Below are positions 10,575 through 19,502 of a DNA stretch of 64,000 bases, piece after piece (the first letter of the stretch is position 1; each line of letters starts with the position of its first letter). The notes beneath the pieces were generated by a model. It did no database searches. It worked only from the letters and a program-made list of their open reading frames with translations, and was not told the DNA's origin. The position numbers were made by a program, and so were the translations under genes. The stretch is from Hephaestia sp. MAHUQ-44 (GTDB taxonomy: Bacteria > Pseudomonadota > Alphaproteobacteria > Sphingomonadales > Sphingomonadaceae), in the NCBI RefSeq assembly GCF_023806085.1, contig NZ_JAMSLX010000006.1:7501-71500 (forward strand), in the 5' to 3' direction.

Positions 10575-10838
10575 TCAATCGGGCAGCCCCCAGTGCCAGC
10601 CCCAGCCGCCGTCGGTCTTGCGCCAGCTGATGACGATGAAGGTCAGCGTCAGCACCACCGCGACGATGATGCGCGTCGTATCGCTGGGCAGCAGCCGGAT
10701 CGCGGCGATCAGCAGCACCACGAAACCGAGCGTCAACGCCCAGCCCTGCCACGTCACCGGAGTGGCGCCGATCCCGAACAATTTGGGGGCGAACCAATAA
10801 CCGTCGCGCACCGTGGCCCAACGTTTGAATGCACTCAT
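10575..10838 (-). CDS. Small membrane protein of the SPFH operon
   Basis: An 87-residue protein with two hydrophobic segments (about 29-48 and 55-72), a basic N-terminus and a tryptophan-rich C-terminus (GGWGWHWGLPD). Its ATG overlaps the stop of the ribbon-helix-helix gene by four bases, so it is the third gene of the SPFH operon. I do not recognise the family. A role at the membrane alongside the SPFH protein is inferred from context only. Confidence 0.75.
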   Translation of the reverse strand: MSAFKRWATVRDGYWFAPKLFGIGATPVTWQGWALTLGFVVLLIAAIRLLPSDTTRIIVAVVLTLTFIVISWRKTDGGWGWHWGLPD

Positions 10839-11044
10839 GCTTCCCGCTCCTGTTTGGGCGGACGGCCGCGCCGAGGAGGCCTGGGGTCCGCCAGTTTGAC
10901 GCCGCGCCGCGCCAGCGCCTCGCGCAGCAGGCATTCGACCTGCGCGTTGACGCTGCGCAGATCGGCCGCCGCCGTGCGCTCGATCGCCGCGTGGAGCGCG
11001 GGATCGAGACGCAGAGCAAACGCTTTTTTCGCCGGGACCGCCAC
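10835..11044 (-). CDS. Ribbon-helix-helix (Arc/HicB-like) DNA-binding protein
   Basis: A 69-residue basic protein. The KAFALRLDPALHAAIERTAAADLRS segment predicts one strand then two helices of the Arc/MetJ ribbon-helix-helix fold, and the tail PPRRGRPPKQ resembles an AT hook. Such proteins usually dimerise and bind short palindromes. It starts at GTG 11044, six bases after the SPFH stop, and overlaps the membrane-protein gene downstream. No toxin partner is present, so it is more likely an operon autoregulator than an antitoxin. Confidence 0.75.
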   Translation of the reverse strand: MAVPAKKAFALRLDPALHAAIERTAAADLRSVNAQVECLLREALARRGVKLADPRPPRRGRPPKQEREA

Positions 11045-11050
11045 GATTCG

Positions 11051-11947
11051 CTACTGATAGAGCGTGCCGGTGTTGACGACCGGCTGCGCGTCGCGGTCGC
11101 CGCACAGCACCACCATCAGGTTCGACACCATCGACGCGCGGCGCTCGTCGTCGAGTTCGACCACATCCTTCGCGGAAAGCTGCGCCAGCGCCATCTCGAC
11201 CATCCCGACCGCGCCTTCGACAAGCGTCTGGCGCGCCGCCACCACCGCCTGCGCCTGCTGACGGCGCAGCATCGCCCCGGCAATTTCGGGCGCATAGGCC
11301 AGGTGGGTGAAGCCGCATTCGTCAACGGTGATGCCCGCGACCTCGAGCCGGGCGATCAGTTCGTCGCGCAATTCGCCGCCGATCTGCTCATGATTGCCGC
11401 GCAGCGTGACTTCCTGATGCTCGAAATCGTCATAAGGGTAGCGCGAGCCGATCGTGCGCACCGCCGCCTCGATCTGGACGTTCACGAACGCCTTGTAATC
11501 ATCGACATCGAACAGCGCCTGCGCCGTATCGGTAACGCGCCACACCACTTGCGCGGCCATTTCGATCGGATTGCCGCGCAGATCGTTGACCTTGATCTTG
11601 TCCGAAATCACGTTGTTGGCGCGCACCGACATCTTCTTGCGCATCATCCATGGCAGCACCCAGCGCAGCCCCGAGGCGCGATCGGTGCCCTTATAGGCGC
11701 CGAACAAGGTGATCGCGACCGCCTGGTTGGGCTGGATCATGTAAAAGCCGATCAGGACGAACGCTGCCACCGCCACCGCGGCCGCGATGATACCGCCGCC
11801 GATCGCGGGCGCCGTTTGCAGCCAGGTCGCGCCGTACACGCCCGCGGCGATCGCCGCGACCTCGACCACCAACATGCCATAGCCGTTCGACGACGAGACG
11901 CGCTGCTCGGCCGAGCGATTGAGAATCTGGGACACCGCTTGCGTCAT
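11051..11947 (-). CDS. SPFH domain (band 7/stomatin-like) membrane protein
   Basis: A 298-residue protein with two adjacent hydrophobic segments (about 24-42 and 47-68), followed by an SPFH/band 7 domain and a helical region rich in alanine and glutamine (MLRRQQAQAVVAARQTLVEG). SPFH proteins oligomerise and organise membrane microdomains, often controlling proteases. ATG 11947 has AAGGGG eight bases upstream; the in-frame GTG at 11956 sits too close to it. First gene of a three-gene minus-strand operon that includes a probable DNA-binding regulator. Confidence 0.88.
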   Translation of the reverse strand: MTQAVSQILNRSAEQRVSSSNGYGMLVVEVAAIAAGVYGATWLQTAPAIGGGIIAAAVAVAAFVLIGFYMIQPNQAVAITLFGAYKGTDRASGLRWVLPWMMRKKMSVRANNVISDKIKVNDLRGNPIEMAAQVVWRVTDTAQALFDVDDYKAFVNVQIEAAVRTIGSRYPYDDFEHQEVTLRGNHEQIGGELRDELIARLEVAGITVDECGFTHLAYAPEIAGAMLRRQQAQAVVAARQTLVEGAVGMVEMALAQLSAKDVVELDDERRASMVSNLMVVLCGDRDAQPVVNTGTLYQ

Positions 11948-11965
11948 GATGATCACCCCTTAAAA

Positions 11966-12005
11966 GATGATATCATCATTATATTGTTTCGATGGCGCTG
12001 GCAAA
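11966..12005 (-). promoter_or_regulatory. Promoter of the SPFH operon with palindromic operator candidate
   Basis: On the minus strand a perfect TATAAT lies at 11978-11983, with a weak -35 (TTTGCC, 12000-12005) 16 bases upstream. Just downstream, at the expected transcription start, is the perfect 12-bp palindrome GATGATATCATC (11966-11977). The position suits repression by the ribbon-helix-helix protein encoded in the operon; that link is inferred. Confidence 0.55.
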
Positions 12006-12032
12006 CCGATTTTGTCGCAAGACCGCCCATAT

Positions 12033-12067
12033 GAAAACGCCGCCGGAACCCGTCGGTCCCGGCGGCG
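12033..12067 (-). terminator. Rho-independent terminator after pal
   Basis: On the minus strand a long GC stem (GCCGCCGGGACC with GGGTTCCGGCGGC) is followed by GTTTTC. It lies 28 bases past the pal stop codon and closes the tol-pal operon. Confidence 0.8.
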
Positions 12068-12094
12068 CCCTCTGGGAACGCAAAAGCGTTCGAA

Positions 12095-12619
12095 TCAGCC
12101 GATAACGACGGTTACCGCGCGCCGGTTCTGCGCCCAGCTCGCTTCGTCCGAACCCATCGCAACCGGACGTTCCTTGCCGTAGCTGACCGTGGTCAGCCGC
12201 GACGCGTCGACACCGCGCGACGCAAGATAGTTCTTGGCCGCGTTGGCGCGACGATCGCCCAGCGCGAGGTTGTACTCGCGCGTGCCGCGCTCGTCGCAAT
12301 GCCCTTCGATCGTCACGCGGACGTTGGGGTATTTCATCAGCCAGGCGGCCTGGCTGTCGAGGATCGCGCGCGATTCCGAATCGATGTCATATTGGTCGAG
12401 CCCGAAATGCACCGTATCCGCGGTCACCGACCGCTGGAAATCGGCCGCCGAGCCGGGCACGACGCCGCTCGTCGACGGGCCGGTCGGGCTCGTCGTGTCA
12501 GTGTACGATGGTGCCGTCTCGCTAGGTGCGGGCGGCAGCGTCTCGGGACGCTTCTTGGAACAACCGGCAACCGCGATAAGTGCGGTGCCGATAATGAGTG
12601 TGGTCGTCAGTCTGGCCAT
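12095..12619 (-). CDS. pal: Peptidoglycan-associated lipoprotein Pal
   Basis: A 174-residue outer-membrane lipoprotein of the Tol-Pal complex, which anchors the outer membrane to peptidoglycan during division. The signal peptide ends in a lipobox (AVAGC, Cys near residue 20). After a Ser/Thr/Pro linker comes the OmpA-like domain with the peptidoglycan-binding segment EGHCDERGTREYNLALGDRRA. ATG 12619 has GGGAGA upstream; a GTG directly before it is less likely. Last gene of the tol operon; no cpoB/ybgF homologue follows. Confidence 0.96.
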   Translation of the reverse strand: MARLTTTLIIGTALIAVAGCSKKRPETLPPAPSETAPSYTDTTSPTGPSTSGVVPGSAADFQRSVTADTVHFGLDQYDIDSESRAILDSQAAWLMKYPNVRVTIEGHCDERGTREYNLALGDRRANAAKNYLASRGVDASRLTTVSYGKERPVAMGSDEASWAQNRRAVTVVIG

Positions 12620-12702
12620 CACGATTCTCCCTCGATCTTGGTCGTTACGCCCCCGCTTCGATCGCGGAAGCCATTGCCTGTCACAAACTCTATGTCAACG
12701 CT

Positions 12703-14094
12703 TCAGGGGCGCAAGGGGCCCCATGCCGGATCCGATCCATCAAGCGGCGTCGGCACCTTACGTTCATTGACCCCGGTCAGGTCAACCGACCACAGGTCCG
12801 CGGTGCCGCGGCCGCCCTGACTGGTGCGAAAGAACATCAGCACGCGGCCGTTGGGCGACCAGCTCGGCCCTTCATCCTGCCAGCCGTCGGTGAGGATCTT
12901 TTCACCCCCGCCCGATGGCGACATGATGCCGACGCGGAAGGTGCCGCCCAATTTGGTAAACGCGATCAGATCGCCGCGCGGGCTCCACACCGGGGTCGCA
13001 TAGCGCCCGCCGCCGAAGCTGATCCGGCGCTGGTTGCCGCCATTGGCATCCATCACATAGACCTGCTGCCCGCCCGAGCGATCGCTTTCGAACACGATTT
13101 TGGAGCCGTCGGGCGAATAGCTGCCACCGGTATCGATTCCCGGCGAGGTCGTCAGCCGCTGCGGCTGGCCGCCCGATGCCGAGACCCGATAGATGTCGGT
13201 GTTGCCGCCAACCGCCATCGAAAACAGGATATATCGGCCATCGGGCGAGAAACGCGGCCCGAAGGTCAGGTTGGGCGTCGATACCACCAGCCGCTGACGG
13301 CCCGATCCGATGTCGTAGACGTAGATCGACTGCCGCCGATCGGCGAAACTCATATAGACGATCGACTGCTGGTTCGGCGCGAAACGCGGGGTCAGCACGA
13401 TCGACTGGCCATTGGTCAGAAAGCGGTGGTTGGCACCATCCTGATCCATGATCGCGAGCCGCTTGATCCGGTTGCCCTTGGGGCCGGTTTCCGAAACATA
13501 GACGACGCGGCTGTCGAAATAGGGGCCTTCGCCGGTGAGGCGGGTATAGACCATATCGGCGCATTTGTGTGCCGCGCGGCGCCAGTCCGCGGGGGCGACG
13601 ACAAAGCCCTGACGCGTCAGTTCGTTGCGCGCAAACACGTCGTAGAGATAGCAGCCGACCGTCAGCGTGCCGTCGCCATTGGCGCGGATATAGCCCTGGA
13701 CGAGCGCCTGCGCGCCCGAACCCGCCCAATAATCGAACGCCGGGGCGGTCACTTCGGGAAAGCCGATCGCGCGCAACGCATTGCGGCCAACGGGCGAGAA
13801 CAGCCCCGAATTGCGGAGATCGTCGGCGATCACATCGGCGAGCTTCTGCCCGAGCACGTCGGTAGTGCCGGCGGCCGTGCTGGCGACCTGCGGGGTCGGC
13901 AGCGGCGGGATCGCGATCGGCATCGGCGCCGAGATGCCGCCGGTGACGCTCACCTCCAGCGGGGCGCCACCCTGCTGATCCTGCTGAAACGCGGCGCTGG
14001 GCGGCGCAGCCGTCTGTTGCGCAGCGGCCGGTAGCGCGACGAGCGTGGCGCACATCGCGGCAAACAGGCGCCCAAATCGGAAATGGTGCTTCAT
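12703..14094 (-). CDS. tolB: Tol-Pal system protein TolB
   Basis: A 463-residue periplasmic beta-propeller that links TolA and Pal. It has a clear signal peptide (cleavage probably after AAA near residue 25), an N-terminal alpha/beta domain to about 170, and then repeated WD40-like blades with the motif FSPDG/WSPNG (RFSPDGRYILF, SYSPDGSKIVFESDRSGG, WSPNGRVLMFF). It sits between tolA and pal in the standard order. Confidence 0.96.
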   Translation of the reverse strand: MKHHFRFGRLFAAMCATLVALPAAAQQTAAPPSAAFQQDQQGGAPLEVSVTGGISAPMPIAIPPLPTPQVASTAAGTTDVLGQKLADVIADDLRNSGLFSPVGRNALRAIGFPEVTAPAFDYWAGSGAQALVQGYIRANGDGTLTVGCYLYDVFARNELTRQGFVVAPADWRRAAHKCADMVYTRLTGEGPYFDSRVVYVSETGPKGNRIKRLAIMDQDGANHRFLTNGQSIVLTPRFAPNQQSIVYMSFADRRQSIYVYDIGSGRQRLVVSTPNLTFGPRFSPDGRYILFSMAVGGNTDIYRVSASGGQPQRLTTSPGIDTGGSYSPDGSKIVFESDRSGGQQVYVMDANGGNQRRISFGGGRYATPVWSPRGDLIAFTKLGGTFRVGIMSPSGGGEKILTDGWQDEGPSWSPNGRVLMFFRTSQGGRGTADLWSVDLTGVNERKVPTPLDGSDPAWGPLRP

Positions 14095-14107
14095 GATCCC
14101 CTTCTCC

Positions 14108-14989
14108 TCAGCGGAGCTGCCAATGGTAGTTGAGATTGCTCCAGCCGCCGTTCGACGTCTGATAATATTCCTGAGGCAGCTTCAACGGTGAACAGCCCTT
14201 GAACGCTGCAATCCCCAAATCGATCACGCGCGGCCCATAACGCGCATTGCCCGAATTGACACCTTCCTGCCGGACCACGCGCGGCTCGGCCGTCAGCGTG
14301 CCGTTGCGGTTGAGCCGCAGGTTGAGCACGGTGACGATCTCGTTCGCGCCCGGCCCCGGATTGACCTGCCGATCGGCGCACGGCTGGATCTGCCGCCGGA
14401 TCGCGGCCTCGAGCCCGGCGAGCACCTGCGGGCTGACATTGGCGGCACTCGGCGTCTGCGATTTGCTGTCGGACGGCTGATCCGAAATACCCTTCAGGAA
14501 ATCATCCCCGAGCCGCGACCCGCGCGGACGATCGCGCGTCGACGCGCTGTCGCTGCCGGTCGCCTTGGCGGTCGACGGTTTCTTCGCGGGCGGTGCGGCC
14601 TCGCGCTTGGCCGGCGTCGGCTTGGCGGGCTCGGGCTTTTGCGGCGCGACCTTCTTGGGCGGCTGCGGCGTGGCGACCGGCGCCGGTTTGGGCGGCGGCG
14701 CGGCCTCGGGCTGCGGCGTCGGCGGCAAGGGTTGCGGTGCGGCCTCCGCCGGAGCGGGCGCCGCGGCGTCTTCGGGCGCACCGAGATCGGGCGCGACCGA
14801 TTCGGCCGGCGGCGTCGCCGTCGGCGCGCTCGATTCGAGCCCGATATTGTCGGTCAGCACGACATCCATCGGCGACGACGCGAGCTTCGACGGATTGGGG
14901 GTTGCCAGAAACCCGACCGAGAGCAGGCCGAACAGCACGGCATGCCCCGCAATCGCGACACCGAGCCCGGTTTTCTCCGCACGATCCAT
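14108..14989 (-). CDS. tolA: Cell envelope integrity protein TolA
   Basis: A 293-residue TonB-like protein. There is one N-terminal transmembrane helix (about 7-29), a long Pro/Ala/Lys-rich spacer (about 55-155) expected to cross the periplasm, and a C-terminal globular domain that starts with the helix VLAGLEAAIRRQIQPCAD and ends with the GNARYGPRVIDLGIAAFKGC region. It transmits proton-motive force from TolQR to TolB and Pal. Spacing to tolR and tolB is 16 and 13 bases. Confidence 0.92.
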   Translation of the reverse strand: MDRAEKTGLGVAIAGHAVLFGLLSVGFLATPNPSKLASSPMDVVLTDNIGLESSAPTATPPAESVAPDLGAPEDAAAPAPAEAAPQPLPPTPQPEAAPPPKPAPVATPQPPKKVAPQKPEPAKPTPAKREAAPPAKKPSTAKATGSDSASTRDRPRGSRLGDDFLKGISDQPSDSKSQTPSAANVSPQVLAGLEAAIRRQIQPCADRQVNPGPGANEIVTVLNLRLNRNGTLTAEPRVVRQEGVNSGNARYGPRVIDLGIAAFKGCSPLKLPQEYYQTSNGGWSNLNYHWQLR

Positions 14990-15005
14990 CAGGCCGTCCG
15001 TCCCG

Positions 15006-15449
15006 TCACTCGCGCTCCTCGCCCGTCGTCACCAAGGCGACGCGGTTGAGCCCGGCATGGTTCAATTCGCCCATCACGCGCATCACACGACCGTAATCGA
15101 GCGCACGATCGGCGCGCAGGAAGATCTGCGGCGGCTGATCGCCGGTAATCCCGGCGGCGATCTGCTGGAGCCGGCCCGGCAGCACGTCGGCGGGGATCTC
15201 ATCCTCGTCGATGAACACGCGTCCGCTCTGGTCGAGCGCGATCTGGATCGGCTGTTGATCCTGATCGAGCGGGTTGGCGCGGCTGTCTGGCAGGTTCACC
15301 GGCACGCCCGCGGTAAGCAGCGGCGCGGTGACCATGAAGATGATGAGCAGCACCAGCATCACGTCGACCAGCGGCGTGACGTTGATCTCCGACATCGGCC
15401 CGCTTTGGCGCCGCCGGCGGCCGCGCTGCGAGGGAAGGTTCGTCGCCAT
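15006..15449 (-). CDS. tolR: Biopolymer transporter TolR (ExbD family)
   Basis: A 147-residue inner-membrane protein with a short basic N-terminus, one transmembrane helix (about 24-46) carrying the conserved proton-channel Asp29 in TPLVDVMLVLL, and a periplasmic ExbD domain. It works with TolQ as the proton-driven motor. It starts three bases after the tolQ stop. Confidence 0.95.
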   Translation of the reverse strand: MATNLPSQRGRRRRQSGPMSEINVTPLVDVMLVLLIIFMVTAPLLTAGVPVNLPDSRANPLDQDQQPIQIALDQSGRVFIDEDEIPADVLPGRLQQIAAGITGDQPPQIFLRADRALDYGRVMRVMGELNHAGLNRVALVTTGEERE

Positions 15450-15452
15450 CGG

Positions 15453-16145
15453 CTAGCCTTGCCCCTCAAGCTGGCGGCTGAGCGTGGTGTGGAAACCATC
15501 GGCGAAGCGATTGAGCCGGGCCTCGACGCGGTTGATGCCGTGGCCGAAGCGGTTGTACGCGATCACCGCGGGGATCGCCGCGAACAGGCCGATCGCGGTC
15601 GCGAACAGCGCCTCGGCGATGCCGGGCGCCACCACCGCGAGGCTCGACGATTGCGCCTGCGCGATACCGGTGAAGGCGCGCATGATGCCCCAGACGGTGC
15701 CGAACAGCCCGACGAACGGCGCCACCGAGCCAACCGTCGCGAGCACGTTCAGCCGATCCGACAACCGATCAATCTCGGTTGCGATCGCCGCCCCCATCGC
15801 GGTGGCGAGCCGTTCGCGCGTGCCCGCACGGTCGATCGTCTTGCCCCCGGTCGAGCGGCGCCATTCGGAGACGCCGGCGCCGAACACCCGCGCGATCGGC
15901 AGCGTGCTGTCCTTATGCATCCGGTGGAAGGCATCGATGTCGTCGGCCTTCCAGAAATCGCTTTCGAACTTCTCGCTGGTCCGGCGCAACTGGCCGATGC
16001 GGCGGCCGAAACCGAAAATGATCGCCCAGACCCAGATGCTGGCGGCCAGCAGGCCGAACATCACGATTTTCACCACCCAATCGGCCTGGAGGAACAAGGC
16101 GATCGGCGACAGCGTGGCGGCGTCGGTATTGAAGAACAGGTTCAA
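15453..16145 (-). CDS. tolQ: Protein TolQ (MotA/TolQ/ExbB proton channel)
   Basis: A 230-residue channel subunit with three transmembrane segments (about 20-42, 125-150 and 160-185) and the family signature GLFGTVWGIMRAF. The start is TTG 16145: it overlaps the ybgC stop as TTGA, is preceded by AGAGGAAG at ideal spacing, and gives a family-like N-terminus (MNLFFNTDAATLSP). The upstream ATG at 16193 would force a 52-base overlap with ybgC and add 16 polar residues. Confidence 0.93.
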   Translation of the reverse strand: MNLFFNTDAATLSPIALFLQADWVVKIVMFGLLAASIWVWAIIFGFGRRIGQLRRTSEKFESDFWKADDIDAFHRMHKDSTLPIARVFGAGVSEWRRSTGGKTIDRAGTRERLATAMGAAIATEIDRLSDRLNVLATVGSVAPFVGLFGTVWGIMRAFTGIAQAQSSSLAVVAPGIAEALFATAIGLFAAIPAVIAYNRFGHGINRVEARLNRFADGFHTTLSRQLEGQG

Positions 16146-16609
16146 GGATTGTCTTCCTCTGCTGCGATCAGGCTCTCGAAAAGGTCGAGCCATTTTTTGG
16201 GTTGCCGGACCGGCCGACCGGAGGGTGCGACGAATGCCGCCACCACCGACGCATCCGCCAGTAACAGGGTATCGCGCCTTACTCGTTGATGAATGCGACA
16301 GGAAGCCGCGCCGTACGCGACGAGCCGAGAGACGACCACCAGTGCATCATCGAGCCGGGCGGGGGCGCGGTAGCGGATCGTGCATTCGCTGATCGCATAG
16401 GCGCCCAGCCCTTCTTCCCACGCCGCGCGCTGATCGACCCCGGCGAGCCGAAGCATGTCCGAGCGGGCGCGTTCCATATAGCGCAGGTAATTGGCGTGGT
16501 AGACGACCCCCGACAGATCGGTGTCCTCGAAATAGACGCGGCAGCCGAACCGGTGCTCGCGCCCGACGAAACGGCCCTGTGGGGGAATATCAGCAGCCGG
16601 ATTCACCAT
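16142..16609 (-). CDS. ybgC: YbgC-type acyl-CoA thioesterase
   Basis: A 155-residue single hot-dog-fold protein. The catalytic YFEDTDLSGVVYHANYL motif of the 4-hydroxybenzoyl-CoA thioesterase/YbgC group is near residue 27. YbgC enzymes hydrolyse short-chain acyl-CoA or act on acyl-ACP near the membrane and are typically the first gene of tol-pal operons, as here. ATG 16609 is chosen; the longer reading to 16648 adds non-conserved residues. Confidence 0.93.
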   Translation of the reverse strand: MVNPAADIPPQGRFVGREHRFGCRVYFEDTDLSGVVYHANYLRYMERARSDMLRLAGVDQRAAWEEGLGAYAISECTIRYRAPARLDDALVVVSRLVAYGAASCRIHQRVRRDTLLLADASVVAAFVAPSGRPVRQPKKWLDLFESLIAAEEDNP

Positions 16610-16664
16610 CGTCTCCGGCCTGTAGCGGTACGCAGCGCGGGCGTGCAAGCCGTGTTGGCCGCGC

Positions 16665-17699
16665 CTATTTGCCCGCCTGATCGAACAGGCCGTCCTGGCT
16701 GCCCTCGGGTGGGTTGAGGCCGAGATGCTTCCACCCCGCCGCGTTGAGGCAGCGGCCGCGCGCGGTGCGCGCGACGAGCCCCAATTGGATCAGATAGGGC
16801 TCGATCACTTCCTCGACCGTATCGCGCGGCTCGGACAGGCCGGCGGCGAGCGTTTCGACGCCGACCGGACCGCCGCGATAGATGTCGGCGATCATGTGGA
16901 GATAGCGGCGATCCATCGCGTCGAGCCCGAGGCTATCGACTTCGAGCCGGTTGAGCGCGGCATCGGCGGCTTTGGCATCGACGCTGGGGGTGCCCGCGAC
17001 ATTGGCGAAATCGCGCACCCGCCGCAGCAGCCGCCCGGCGATGCGCGGCGTGCCGCGCGCGCGACGGGCGATCTCGTGTGCGCCATCGGGAGCGATGTGG
17101 AGATCGAGCAGCCGCGCGGCGCGGGTGACGACGTGTTCGAGCTCATCCACCGTATAGAAATGGAGCCGCACCGGGATGCCGAAGCGGTCGCGCAGCGGCG
17201 TCGTCAGCAACCCCTGCCGCGTGGTCGCGCCGACCAGCGTGAAGCGCGGCAGATCGATCCGGACCGAGCGCGCCGACGGGCCTTCGCCGATCATCAGATC
17301 GAGCGCGCGATCCTCCATCGCCGGATAGAGCACTTCCTCGACCGCGGGCGCGAGGCGGTGGATCTCGTCGATGAACAGGACGTCGCCATCCTCGAGATTG
17401 GTGAGCAGCGCCGCGAGATCGCCCGATTTGGCGATGACGGGGCCCGAGGTGGCGCGAAAACCCACCCCCATCTCGCGCGCGATGATCTGCGCGAGCGTGG
17501 TCTTGCCGAGCCCCGGCGGGCCGAAGAAGAGCACATGATCGAGCGCATCGCCGCGCCGGCGCGCCGCCTCGATAAACACGCGCAGATTCTCGCGCGCGCC
17601 CTTTTGCCCAACGAATTCGTCGAGATTTTTGGGACGCAGCGCGGCATCCATATCCTCGGGCTTGCGCTCGGCGGTCAGGAGGCGATCGGTATCAGTCAC
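16665..17699 (-). CDS. ruvB: Holliday junction branch migration helicase RuvB
   Basis: A 344-residue AAA+ ATPase that drives branch migration with RuvA. Walker A ([12 protein letters not shown]) lies at about 61-72, Walker B DEIHRL near 113, then the sensor region [17 protein letters not shown] and the C-terminal winged helix. It starts at GTG 17699 behind GGAGGGG. It lies between ruvA and ybgC on the minus strand, separated from ruvA by a repeat-bearing 112-bp gap. Confidence 0.97.
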   Translation of the reverse strand: MTDTDRLLTAERKPEDMDAALRPKNLDEFVGQKGARENLRVFIEAARRRGDALDHVLFFGPPGLGKTTLAQIIAREMGVGFRATSGPVIAKSGDLAALLTNLEDGDVLFIDEIHRLAPAVEEVLYPAMEDRALDLMIGEGPSARSVRIDLPRFTLVGATTRQGLLTTPLRDRFGIPVRLHFYTVDELEHVVTRAARLLDLHIAPDGAHEIARRARGTPRIAGRLLRRVRDFANVAGTPSVDAKAADAALNRLEVDSLGLDAMDRRYLHMIADIYRGGPVGVETLAAGLSEPRDTVEEVIEPYLIQLGLVARTARGRCLNAAGWKHLGLNPPEGSQDGLFDQAGK

Positions 17700-17703
17700 C
17701 CCG

Positions 17704-17808
17704 CCCCTCCCGCTTGTGGGAGAGGTCGGGGGAGAGCGTGTAGGCTAGACTTGGGCATCGCCGTCAAGGGCATGCCCTCCCCTAGCCCCTCCCGCAAGCG
17801 GGAGGGGG
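17704..17808. repeat. CCTCCCGC inverted-repeat pair between ruvA and ruvB
   Basis: Two palindromic blocks, at about 17704-17733 (CCTCCCGCTTGTGGGAGA) and 17786-17808 (CCTCCCGCAAGCGGGAGG), frame a short spacer. They look like REP-type intergenic repeats; a related palindrome lies within prmC. Confidence 0.6.
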
Positions 17809-17811
17809 ACA

Positions 17812-18405
17812 TCACTTCGCCGCCTTTCTGAGCGCCAGCCGGACCAGCGCGTCGAGCGTGGCACCATTGCCGAGTTCCTCCTCGGCGGCGGCGACGGCGG
17901 CGGTGGCTTCGGCGGGTTTGAAACCGAGGTTGAGCAGCGCCGAGACGGCATCGGCACCGGCGCCGGTGGGAGCCGCAGCGCCCGACGCGCCGCCGAGCGC
18001 GAGCCCGCCGGTCTTGTCCTTCAATTCGTTGACGATGCGCTGGGCGAGCTTGGGGCCGACGCCATTGGCGCGCGTGACCATCGCCTTGTCGCCTTTGGCG
18101 ATCGCGGCGTGGAGCTCGGCGGGCGCGAGCACCGAGAGGATCGCGAGCGCGACGCGCGCGCCGACGCCCTGCACCGTCGTCAGGAGCCGGAACCAGTCGC
18201 GTTCATCGGCATCGGCGAACCCCATCAGGCGGATCGCATCGGCCGATACCAGCATCTCGGTATGGATCGTCACCGCGCCGCCGACCGGGGGCAACGCCGA
18301 CAGCGTGCGCCCCGACGCGCCGACCAGATAGCCGACGCCGTTCACGTCGATCACCGCATGATCGAGCGACGCGCTGGCGAGCGTGCCGGTGAGGTGCGCG
18401 ATCAC
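17812..18405 (-). CDS. ruvA: Holliday junction branch migration protein RuvA
   Basis: A 197-residue protein that tetramerises on four-way junctions and loads RuvB. It has the N-terminal OB fold ([11 protein letters not shown] to about 62), two helix-hairpin-helix motifs ([17 protein letters not shown] and [18 protein letters not shown]), a flexible Gly/Ala linker, and the C-terminal RuvB-contact domain. GTG 18405 is chosen because it yields the conserved first residues. No ruvC is adjacent. Confidence 0.95.
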   Translation of the reverse strand: MIAHLTGTLASASLDHAVIDVNGVGYLVGASGRTLSALPPVGGAVTIHTEMLVSADAIRLMGFADADERDWFRLLTTVQGVGARVALAILSVLAPAELHAAIAKGDKAMVTRANGVGPKLAQRIVNELKDKTGGLALGGASGAAAPTGAGADAVSALLNLGFKPAEATAAVAAAEEELGNGATLDALVRLALRKAAK

Positions 18406-18710
18406 CGCAAAGGTTCCGAACGTTCCGGGAAAACGACAATGCGCGCTGCCCAACCGCGGGGAAGCGACGACACAAGCGAAGCATCAGGAGCGAAACCGGC
18501 CGGCATATCGGGTACGTAACAGGAACATGCGGCTGTAGGAAAGGGCTTTCGCGTTTTCGGCACGCGGCAGGTTCCGGTATCGACGCGCCTCGGACGGGAG
18601 CGCCCGTGGCGCGTTGCCCCCCAAAACGCGGCCGGGGTGACGGGGGAGTCGCGGTGGCACGCGCTTCTGGCGTACCAAGGGCGCCCGATTCGACGAAGGC
18701 ACGAGACACC
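18406..18710. other. Intergenic region between divergent ruvA and modA
   Basis: A 305-bp gap with no convincing gene. GTTCCGAACGTTC near the ruvA start resembles half of an alphaproteobacterial SOS box, but the half-site spacing is 5, not 7. A half copy of the CCGGGGTGACG repeat lies near 18636. Promoters for both genes must be here, but no clear consensus was found. Confidence 0.5.
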
Positions 18711-19478
18711 ATGCGGCAGCGGATTGCGATCGTCTTCACCGCCATGCTCGCGCTGGCCGGGCTCGGCACGGTGGCGGGATGCGCGCGCGAGGCCAGCGCG
18801 CCGCTGGTGCTTGCCGCCGCCAGCTTGCAGGAAGCGATGACCGATGCCGCCGATGCCTGGGCGGCCAGGGGGCATCCGCGCCCGGTGGTATCGTTCGCCG
18901 CCAGTTCCGCACTCGCGCGGCAGATCGAAGCGGGGGCGCCGGCCGATCTGTTCGTCTCCGCCGACGAGGCATGGATGGATGCGCTGCAACAGCGCGGGCT
19001 GATCGTGCCCGCAAGCCGTGCCACCTTCCTCGGCAACCGGCTGGTGATCGTGACGGCCGACCGGCATATCGCGAGGGGGCCGGTCTCCGCGCTGCGCGAC
19101 CGGCTGGCGTCGCAGCCGGTGGCGATGGCCGATACGAGCGCGGTGCCCGCGGGCCGATATGGCAAGGCTGCGCTGGAGCAGCTTGGGCTGTGGGAGGCGA
19201 CGCAACCGCAGGTCGTTGCCGCCGAGAATGTCCGCGCGGCGCTGGCACTGGTCGAGCGCGGCGCGGCGCCGCTCGGGATCGTCTATGCGACCGACGCACG
19301 CGCCTCGGCCAAGGTGCGCGTGGTGGCGGTGTTCCCCGAGGCGAGCCACCCGCCGATCACCTATCCGATCGCGCGGCTGACCGCCGCGACCAGCCCCGAT
19401 GCCGAGGGGTTCCGGCGGTTCCTCGTTTCGGCCGAAGGCAAGGCGATCTTCGCGCGCTACGGCTTCACGCCGCGTTGA
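18711..19478 (+). CDS. modA: Molybdate ABC transporter substrate-binding protein ModA
   Basis: A 255-residue periplasmic binding protein that captures molybdate or tungstate. The N-terminus is a lipoprotein signal (GTVAGC lipobox, Cys near residue 23), so it is probably membrane-tethered. Family features include LVLAAASLQEAM, FAASSALARQIEAGAPADLFVSAD and the GIVYATDA region. ATG 18711 puts the signal peptide at the terminus. First gene of modABC. Confidence 0.94.
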   Translation: MRQRIAIVFTAMLALAGLGTVAGCAREASAPLVLAAASLQEAMTDAADAWAARGHPRPVVSFAASSALARQIEAGAPADLFVSADEAWMDALQQRGLIVPASRATFLGNRLVIVTADRHIARGPVSALRDRLASQPVAMADTSAVPAGRYGKAALEQLGLWEATQPQVVAAENVRAALALVERGAAPLGIVYATDARASAKVRVVAVFPEASHPPITYPIARLTAATSPDAEGFRRFLVSAEGKAIFARYGFTPR

Positions 19479-19502
19479 CGACGATCGTCATATTGCCTTC
19501 AC

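Noticed and set aside
10835-11044. Toxin-antitoxin module
   Set aside because: Only the ribbon-helix-helix half is present. The neighbours are a membrane protein and an SPFH protein, not a toxin fold.
18406-18440. LexA/SOS box upstream of ruvA
   Set aside because: GTTC half-sites are present but spaced by five bases, not the seven of the alphaproteobacterial consensus.
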